DNA from: an uncultured Flammeovirgaceae bacterium
GTDB lineage: Bacteria > Bacteroidota > Bacteroidia > Cytophagales > Cyclobacteriaceae
Length of the DNA stretch: 39,296 nucleotides
Assembly (NCBI GenBank): GCA_937884755.1
Contig: CAKZYJ010000204.1
Coordinates: forward strand, 1 to 39,296
Direction of reading: 5' to 3'
The position numbers and the translations under genes were made by a program. The notes below the pieces were generated by a model. That model made no database searches. It was not told where the DNA came from and saw only the letters and a list, made by a program, of their open reading frames with translations. This document shows, in pieces, positions 33,884 through 39,296 of the stretch (positions are counted from its first letter, which is position 1; the number at the start of each line of letters is the position of its first letter).

Positions 33884-36265
33884 CTATTCTACTCGTAAGG
33901 AGTCGGTGGGATTGGTGGCAGCGACTTTAAATGAACGATAGTAGATCGTAAGCAGCGCGATTGCGAGCGAAGCTATTAACGTGATGATGAATAATTCAAT
34001 TCCCGGCGGGATGCGCTCGGGCAATTCCATTAAGAAAGCTTGTCCTAAGAAGTAACCTGCCGGAGCCGCGATCACAAAGGCTATGGCAACGAGCTGCAAA
34101 GACTCTCGGGTAAACATGACGATGATATTGGAAACACTAGCACCTAATACTTTGCGGATACCTACTTCTTTGGTCCGCCGTATAGTCATAAAAGAAATTA
34201 AGCCGTATAGCCCTATGCAACCGATGAATATGGCTAGGAAGGCCGCCAGTTCCATTACGTTCAGCGTCATATCAAAGAAACCATACTGCTCATCTAAGGC
34301 TTCATCTAGAAAGCGAATGTTGATTAAGTAGTCGGGGTATGTTTCCTTCCATGTTGTTTTAATAAACTGAAGGGTTTCAGCTACCTGATTGGGGGCTACC
34401 TTAATGGCTACTCCGGCAAATCGATCGGGGTCGTACTGAAGCACCAATGGGGAAACTTTACTGCTGAATGCACTAGTGTAGGTATCATTAATAACACCTT
34501 TAATCGTTACTTCTGATTCTCCCAGCGTAAATATCTCACCAATGGCTTCTTCCGGGTTATCAATCTCTAATGCCTTAATAAGTGCCTGATTCACAATCAC
34601 CTCGTTGATCGGATTTGCCCGATCAGCTGAGAAATTGGTTCCCGTTAATAATGTTCGCTCGAACATGGAAATATACTGCTCATCACCGTAGTGAATTACT
34701 CCCTGATTAGCAAAGTCTGCCCCAGCCTCGCCGTAAAACTGAATACTTCCGGCATTAAATAACGGACCACCCCAGCCGAAGGCAATATCTTGAATATTCG
34801 GATTTTGGGTCAACTGCTGCTTAAAGGTCGCTATATCTTGGGTAGAATCAGGTAACACCGTGAATACCACGGCTTCCGTATCAAACCCGATGGGTCGTTC
34901 CCGAAAGTGGTTAATTTGGTTCATGACAATAACGGTAACTAGAATCAGCACCTGAGCTCCTAGAAATTGGGCGATGATTAACCCTCGGCGCAGGTTAAGT
35001 CCTTTAGGCTTTCCGCTGCTGATTTTGCCCTGTAGTGCCTTCACGGGTTTAAAGCCTGACAAGACAAAGGCGGGGTAAAAGCCCGCTAGTAGGGTAATTA
35101 GCAGGGTGATACCCACCAGGAATAATACCATAGAGGGGCTTTGGAAGAAGTCAAAGTTCAGGTAGGTATATCCCGCCCGGGCATTGATAATCTGCATCGG
35201 AATACGCGCCAATGCTAGTCCTAAAGCTACCGCAATTAGCGTAATCGCCAAGGCTTCACAGGTATACTGCGTGATTAACTGACTGCGACTGCTACCCAAT
35301 GTTTTCCGAATACCCACTTCCCGCGCCCGGTTCAGCGACTGAGCGGTAGCCAGATTGATAAAGTTAATACAGGCAATAAAGGCGATCATACCCGCTACTA
35401 CTGACAGAATAATCATTAGTGGTAACGGGAAGTCGTAGGTGAAGCTATTGTAATCATAATTTCTATCGTGATTATCATCTAACGCCATCAGTACGAAAGA
35501 CGTACGCTTAGCATCCTCTTTAGAAAGGTATTTTTGCTTTACTTTATCTATTTGAACAGAAATTTGCTCTGGGTCAATGCCTTCCTGTAAAGCAATGAAC
35601 GTAGCTCCGCCACCTACCCACTTCCAGTTATCAGTACTTTGGGGCACATAAGCAGGAAGGGACGGATAGGAGATAAGCATAGAATAGGGCATATCGGTAT
35701 TATGCGGAGGAGCTTTTAATACACCATTAACCTGGAGGGTTAGTGTTTGATCGAAGATAAAAGTAGAATCCATCGCTTGTTCTATTCCGCCCAAGTACTT
35801 TTCGGCAAACTGATCAGTTACTACTACCGTATTGGGTTCACTAAAGGCAGTTTCAGGGTTACCCAGCAGCCACTCGCCGTCAAATACACTGAAGTAAGCA
35901 GTATCTACGAAAAAGATGTGTTCGCCTTCGTAAATATTTTCGCCTACGGTAAACTGGAAACTCCAGTTGTGGTGCATACTGGTAACCGCTTCCAACCCGC
36001 TTACCTCGTTTCGGATTGCTTCACCTAATGGGTAATAATTGTATCCACTTTGTTGTCTACCATTTGCTGTTTGCTGATTGAAGTTAACCCGGTAGATACG
36101 GTCAGCCTTAGCATGAAAATCGTCGAAGGAGGTCTCAAACCGTACTAATACGAAGATGGTGATGCAGCAAGCAGTGCCTAAGGTAAGCCCGGCTACATTA
36201 ATCAGAGTATAAACTTTATCCCTTTTCAGGTTGCGGAGGGCGGTGAGGACGAAGTTCTTAAACAT
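33884..36265 (-). CDS. FtsX/MacB-type ABC transporter permease (large, two FtsX domains)
   Basis: 793 residues with the layout common in Bacteroidota: N-terminal helix (NVAGLTLGTACCITIFVLV, about 20-42), a MacB-like periplasmic domain (about 50-270), three helices with FtsX motif (about 280-440, including NLATAQSLNRAREVGIRKTLG), a second periplasmic domain (about 460-665) and a C-terminal FtsX domain (about 670-790, MTIRRTKEVGIRKVLGAS). This family works with a separate ATPase in mechanotransmission, lipoprotein release or peptide efflux. It is last in the GntR/ABC operon, 89 bases after the DUF2807-like gene; it may use the operon ATPase or one encoded elsewhere. Confidence 0.9.
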   Translation of the reverse strand: MFKNFVLTALRNLKRDKVYTLINVAGLTLGTACCITIFVLVRFETSFDDFHAKADRIYRVNFNQQTANGRQQSGYNYYPLGEAIRNEVSGLEAVTSMHHNWSFQFTVGENIYEGEHIFFVDTAYFSVFDGEWLLGNPETAFSEPNTVVVTDQFAEKYLGGIEQAMDSTFIFDQTLTLQVNGVLKAPPHNTDMPYSMLISYPSLPAYVPQSTDNWKWVGGGATFIALQEGIDPEQISVQIDKVKQKYLSKEDAKRTSFVLMALDDNHDRNYDYNSFTYDFPLPLMIILSVVAGMIAFIACINFINLATAQSLNRAREVGIRKTLGSSRSQLITQYTCEALAITLIAVALGLALARIPMQIINARAGYTYLNFDFFQSPSMVLFLVGITLLITLLAGFYPAFVLSGFKPVKALQGKISSGKPKGLNLRRGLIIAQFLGAQVLILVTVIVMNQINHFRERPIGFDTEAVVFTVLPDSTQDIATFKQQLTQNPNIQDIAFGWGGPLFNAGSIQFYGEAGADFANQGVIHYGDEQYISMFERTLLTGTNFSADRANPINEVIVNQALIKALEIDNPEEAIGEIFTLGESEVTIKGVINDTYTSAFSSKVSPLVLQYDPDRFAGVAIKVAPNQVAETLQFIKTTWKETYPDYLINIRFLDEALDEQYGFFDMTLNVMELAAFLAIFIGCIGLYGLISFMTIRRTKEVGIRKVLGASVSNIIVMFTRESLQLVAIAFVIAAPAGYFLGQAFLMELPERIPPGIELFIITLIASLAIALLTIYYRSFKVAATNPTDSLRVE

Positions 36266-36354
36266 ACAGAAGTCTGTTACAAAATAATATTTAGACTGAC
36301 TTTATCTAATGTCAAAGATACAATCACCGTCAGTGTTTTCTTAGTCAGGTAATA

Positions 36355-37038
36355 CTACGGAAGTAGTTGCTCTAGTAATGCTCCGGGTATGCTAACCTGA
36401 GCCTCCAGGTCAATATCAATCTCAAGAGAATCAATCGCCAACGGGCGCACGGTAAAGGTGCTGACATCCCGTACTTCTACGGTGGCTTGCTGTATCTGAT
36501 TAGCTTGTTCAATCCGAATCATTCCACCCTCAGAGACCGATGCCGATAACTTTCCGATGCTACTTTCCGTCAGTGCCATACCGCTACCCTCTCCTTTTTG
36601 TGCTAACTCCAGTGTAGGAAGTTGCCAATCTTTAAGTCTACAAATAGCCTCTGACTGAACCGAAGTGAGACTGGGGGCTAGGATATAGAAGTTTGACTTA
36701 TTTGATAATATCCTCTCTGTAACAAAACGTGGGGGATATTCAGTGGCTGAGTGTACAAGTATCAACGTATCATTCCGGATATTCCATTTGAAATCCTCAG
36801 CTGATGGGCCACGCTGTCTGATTTCGTATTTCTCGGCGTACTGAATCTGTACTAATCCCGGATATTTTCCTTCTACACGTACTGCACTGAATGTTTCTAA
36901 TGGTTCATGAGTGTAGCCGTAGAATGGATCATCTTTATCAATCTTTTCGTATTCATTCTTCAGTATAGTAGCTGTTCCGAAAATGGCCGCGAAGATAATA
37001 ATGATAAGCCCAATTAGAAGTTGGTTACTAGTTTTCAT
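36355..37038 (-). CDS. Membrane-anchored DUF2807 (GIN)-like envelope protein
   Basis: 227 residues. One N-terminal hydrophobic helix (about 8-27), then a beta-rich domain beginning LETFSAVRVEGKYPGLVQIQ with WNIRNDTLILV, which resembles the start of the DUF2807/GIN putative auto-transporter adhesin fold, followed by repetitive strands (SSIGKLSASVSEGGMIRIEQ). Function is not established for this family. In Bacteroidota such genes are often found beside GntR/ABC operons, and the 12-base spacing to the regulator gene supports cotranscription. It may be an envelope-stress or surface protein. Confidence 0.7.
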   Translation of the reverse strand: MKTSNQLLIGLIIIIFAAIFGTATILKNEYEKIDKDDPFYGYTHEPLETFSAVRVEGKYPGLVQIQYAEKYEIRQRGPSAEDFKWNIRNDTLILVHSATEYPPRFVTERILSNKSNFYILAPSLTSVQSEAICRLKDWQLPTLELAQKGEGSGMALTESSIGKLSASVSEGGMIRIEQANQIQQATVEVRDVSTFTVRPLAIDSLEIDIDLEAQVSIPGALLEQLLP

Positions 37039-37050
37039 TCTTGTTTTCAG

Positions 37051-37428
37051 TTAGGAGGTGGGGAAGGTTTCAGCGATGAAAGTCTGATAGCGCTCCTGGA
37101 TTTCTTCTAAGCTGATATCTAGCAGATAAAGCGTTCGGAAAAACTCAGGTAACTCGGCTTCCAGAAAGCGTTCCTTGCGGTAGACTTTTATCTTCTGGGG
37201 GGCATTACTACCCACGAAATAACCTAACCCCCGCTTGTTGTAAATAATATCCCGCTGCTGGAGAAAGTCGTAGCTCCGCACTACAGTGTTGGGGTTTACC
37301 TCTACGAGTGCGGCTAAATCACGTACTGAAGGAATGCGCTCCTCTACAGACCAGTGCTCCAGCAGCACCTGCTCGCAGATATAATCAGCAATTTGTAAGT
37401 ATATGGCTTGCGTATCGTTGAATTCCAT
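37051..37428 (-). CDS. GntR-family transcriptional regulator, YtrA subfamily
   Basis: About 125 residues. The winged helix is IYLQIADYICEQVL, RIPSVRDLAALVEVNPNTVVRSYDFLQ and IIYNKRGLGYFVG. The short helical C-terminus without a FadR, HutC or MocR ligand domain defines the YtrA subfamily. Such regulators usually repress their own ABC operon. The ATG at 37428 is chosen; a TTG at 37437 overlaps the permease TGA and would add three residues. A 10-bp inverted repeat at 39058-39089 is the probable operator. Confidence 0.88.
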   Translation of the reverse strand: MEFNDTQAIYLQIADYICEQVLLEHWSVEERIPSVRDLAALVEVNPNTVVRSYDFLQQRDIIYNKRGLGYFVGSNAPQKIKVYRKERFLEAELPEFFRTLYLLDISLEEIQERYQTFIAETFPTS

Positions 37429-37433
37429 CTGGC

Positions 37434-38210
37434 TCAAATTTCTTTTTCTTTCAATCTCACGTAGGTAATACCAACCAGAGCCACTACTACTAGTCCCAGA
37501 AATGCTTTTACTACGTCACTAATAGGCGATGGATAACTAATCAGGTAACGCTGTCCATCGAATAGGTTCCAGGGTGAAAAGGGAAATGCCATCACATTTT
37601 GGGGATACCCGGTAAAATGATAGGCTAAAGACAAATTGAACACAAAGGTTAAAACAACTACCACCAGGAGTATTCCTAGCGTTTTAATCAAGGAATTCTT
37701 AGGAAAATAAAGAGACCCTAGGAAAACCGCTCCTTGCAGAATAGCGTAAGAAAATCCTAACGTGAGTAGTACTTCATACGGAGCCGCAGAGTACAACCTC
37801 ATGTCGTTTGGTATAGCCTGGTTAGCCAAAGCCACCAGACTATCGTGAAGCCAGTAACCAACTAGGTATATCAGCACTACAAAGAACAAATGAGCCAGTA
37901 GAATAGCGGCAAACTTCTCTAAACGGGAAGCTGGCAACATGATGGTTGAAACACCTCTTTCGGGTGATGCATAAGCGTTGAATGCCGTGCTGGTGTACAG
38001 GCTCCCCCCAAGCAAAACCCCTCCAAACCATCCTAAGGCATGCAAAAAAAACAGCATTTCATTGTAATGGGTAGATCGGACAATAGGCAGCATTAAAAGT
38101 AGCATAATACCGAGAACCAGTCCAAGAGAAATTAGATAGCTTCTACTGTTCTCGGCCCAGTAATACTTTAGAAAAAGGCCAAAACGAGTTAGATTGAAAT
38201 GTTGGTTCAT
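37434..38210 (-). CDS. ABC-2-like transporter permease
   Basis: 258 residues with about six membrane helices and little else: NSRSYLISLGLVLGIMLLLM, a conserved-looking turn SPERGVSTIMLPASRLEKF between helices 2 and 3, and a final helix AFLGLVVVALVGITYVRLKEKEI. The SxxRGVxxxMLPAS segment is common in Bacteroidota permeases paired with YtrA-type regulators. It begins six bases after the ATPase stop and should form the membrane part of that exporter. The substrate is unknown. Confidence 0.82.
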   Translation of the reverse strand: MNQHFNLTRFGLFLKYYWAENSRSYLISLGLVLGIMLLLMLPIVRSTHYNEMLFFLHALGWFGGVLLGGSLYTSTAFNAYASPERGVSTIMLPASRLEKFAAILLAHLFFVVLIYLVGYWLHDSLVALANQAIPNDMRLYSAAPYEVLLTLGFSYAILQGAVFLGSLYFPKNSLIKTLGILLVVVVLTFVFNLSLAYHFTGYPQNVMAFPFSPWNLFDGQRYLISYPSPISDVVKAFLGLVVVALVGITYVRLKEKEI

Positions 38211-38216
38211 AACGAT

Positions 38217-39056
38217 TCAGTTTCTTGTAAATAGTTGCCGAATACGATCTGGGTTCTGAGTAGCGGCATTGAACAGCCGCTCCAGGTCTACTTTACTCTC
38301 TTTTTGTTCCTGATTTTCCATTACTACGGTGTAGCCTTGCAGTGATGGTTCGGCATAGAGTACTCGCTGGTCGTTTTCGGCCTCAGTGAGCGTAGCAAAA
38401 CGCAGCTGCTCACTCACCCGACTCAACGACTGATGCAATAATATCTCGCGGTCTTCCAGCACAATCACCGAGTCAATCAGATTATCCAAATCCCGCACCT
38501 GATGAGTAGAGATCAGCATTAGTTGATTCTCCCGCAAGGCGGAAGCCAGTAGCTTACGAAACTGCTTTTTGGAAGGAATATCCAGTCCGTTGGTCGGTTC
38601 GTCCATAATAAGGACATCGGTGTTGCAGGCTAACGCAAAGGCAATAAGTACTTTTTTGCGCTGCCCAAACGATAAGTCGGAAATACGATTTTCATAGGCT
38701 ACGTCTAATTCGGAGAGGTAGTAACGGAATTGTGCTAAGTCAAACTTAGGATAAAATGGTGATTGCACTTTTATATATTTATCAATAGCTATTGAGGGTA
38801 GGTAAACCTCTTCCGAGATAAAATAGAGTTGTTGTAAGAAAACAGGCTTTCTTTGTCGGGATTCATAGCCCATAACCTCCACCCTACCCTTATTGGGATA
38901 TAGCAACCCCGCCATAATGCGAAGCAGACTAGATTTGCCGGCTCCATTCTTTCCCAGCAAACCATAAATATGCCCCTTCTCTAACCGCAAATTTAGCTGG
39001 TTGAATAGCGGCCGACCAGGTTGATAACTAAAAGATAATTGATCCAGATGAATCAT
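38217..39056 (-). CDS. ABC transporter ATP-binding protein
   Basis: 279 residues. Walker A is GLLGKNGAGKSSLLRI (about 33-48), the signature is DLSFGQRKK (about 132-140), Walker B is VLIMDEPTNGLD (about 157-168) and the switch His is in LISTHQV. A C-terminal extension (about 215-279) beyond the nucleotide-binding fold may contact the permease or regulate ATPase activity. It heads the operon; its ATG is one base from a long inverted repeat that probably binds the GntR regulator encoded two genes downstream. Confidence 0.93.
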   Translation of the reverse strand: MIHLDQLSFSYQPGRPLFNQLNLRLEKGHIYGLLGKNGAGKSSLLRIMAGLLYPNKGRVEVMGYESRQRKPVFLQQLYFISEEVYLPSIAIDKYIKVQSPFYPKFDLAQFRYYLSELDVAYENRISDLSFGQRKKVLIAFALACNTDVLIMDEPTNGLDIPSKKQFRKLLASALRENQLMLISTHQVRDLDNLIDSVIVLEDREILLHQSLSRVSEQLRFATLTEAENDQRVLYAEPSLQGYTVVMENQEQKESKVDLERLFNAATQNPDRIRQLFTRN

Positions 39057-39057
39057 G

Positions 39058-39089
39058 TTATAGTGTATTAGTTTAGTAGTACACTATAA
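39058..39089 (-). promoter_or_regulatory. Probable YtrA-type GntR operator
   Basis: TTATAGTGTA (39058-39067) and TACACTATAA (39080-39089) are perfect 10-bp inverted arms with a 12-base spacer, directly before the ATPase start codon. The half-sites AGTGTA/TACACT with about this spacing resemble the operator described for B. subtilis YtrA (from memory). The repeat would overlap or closely follow the transcription start. Confidence 0.7.
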
Positions 39090-39182
39090 ATGTATAAATT
39101 ATTATCTCAGATACAAATAGGATTCACAAAAACTTTGGAAAAAGCTAGAGAATAGCCTCAGTCTTTAGATTTCGGGTCCTCT

Positions 39183-39218
39183 AAAACAAAGAAAGCCCCA
39201 AGTGTGAATACTTGAGGC
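39183..39218 (-). terminator. Intrinsic terminator after tRNA-Leu
   Basis: On the minus strand GCCTCAAGT pairs with ACTTGGGGC (nine pairs, one G-U) around ATTCAC, followed by TTTCTTTGTTTT. It begins nine bases past the tRNA discriminator base and is the clearest intrinsic terminator in the window. Confidence 0.85.
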
Positions 39219-39226
39219 CTAATTTG

Positions 39227-39296
39227 TACCCAGGGCCGGGCTCGAACCGGCACGGCCGAAGCCATTGGTGTTTGAGACCAACGCGTCTACCAATTC
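39227..39296 (-). tRNA. tRNA-Leu (anticodon CAA), 5' end cut by window edge
   Basis: The minus strand shows the D arm (GGTAGACGCG), the anticodon arm TTGGT-CTCAAAC-ACCAA with anticodon CAA at 39272-39274, a long variable arm GGC-TTCG-GCC typical of class II leucine tRNAs, the T arm GCCGG-TTCGAGC-CCGGC and the 3' acceptor strand CCTGGGT plus A. CCA is not encoded. The first 15 or so bases lie beyond the window. Confidence 0.95.

Noticed and set aside
1-39296. CRISPR array or prophage
   Set aside because: No regularly spaced repeats and no phage structural or integrase genes are visible; the direct repeats found are a protein-domain duplication.

Overview
The window looks like a chromosomal segment from a Bacteroidota bacterium, probably a marine or environmental Cytophagales relative. 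The signs are a type IX secretion (T9SS) C-terminal sorting domain, FtsX-type permeases in the Bacteroidota style, TlpA-like lipoproteins with a DUF4369-like N-terminus, a YtrA-type GntR/ABC operon, and the absence of consistent strong Shine-Dalgarno sites. The left two thirds (about 1-25,000) is visibly AT-richer than the right third, as expected of a surface-polysaccharide locus set in a housekeeping backbone. This is judged by eye, not calculated.

Region 1 (1-24,926, almost all minus strand) is a Wzx/Wzy-type exopolysaccharide locus. Reading in the direction of transcription: a stand-alone response regulator; a priming sugar-phosphate transferase fused to a receiver-like domain; two GT2 glycosyltransferases, one with a processive-type QxxRW motif; an NAD-dependent sugar epimerase/dehydratase; a SAM methyltransferase; a GT4 glycosyltransferase; a second methyltransferase; a half-length TolC-like protein; and an OpgC-like membrane acyltransferase. 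After a decayed IS200-type element come a 1428-residue T9SS-secreted esterase with many binding domains, a Wzc-like chain-length/co-polymerase ATPase with unusual kinase motifs, an oppositely oriented acyltransferase-3 gene, a Wzx flippase, a GT-B glycosyltransferase, a possible 35-residue membrane peptide, and a Wzy/O-antigen ligase-type polymerase. At the left edge is a second secreted esterase, fused to a parallel beta-helix domain and cut by the window end. No Wza/OPX outer-membrane exporter is visible. Two membrane acyltransferases together with two secreted esterases suggest acylation of the polymer in the envelope and trimming or remodelling outside.

Region 2 (25,644-33,664) is mixed backbone: a RidA-like lipoprotein, a DEDDh exonuclease, gatB, a TlpA/ResA-like thioredoxin lipoprotein, a membrane-GAF-coiled-coil protein with no output domain, a 730-bp gap with short palindromes and a 50-codon orphan ORF, and a secreted metallophosphoesterase with an altered GNHE motif.

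Region 3 (33,884-39,296, minus strand) is a stress-type operon: ABC ATPase, ABC permease, YtrA-type GntR regulator, a DUF2807-like envelope protein and an FtsX/MacB-type permease. A 10-bp perfect inverted repeat next to the first start codon is a likely GntR operator. The window ends in a partial tRNA-Leu(CAA) with a clear intrinsic terminator.
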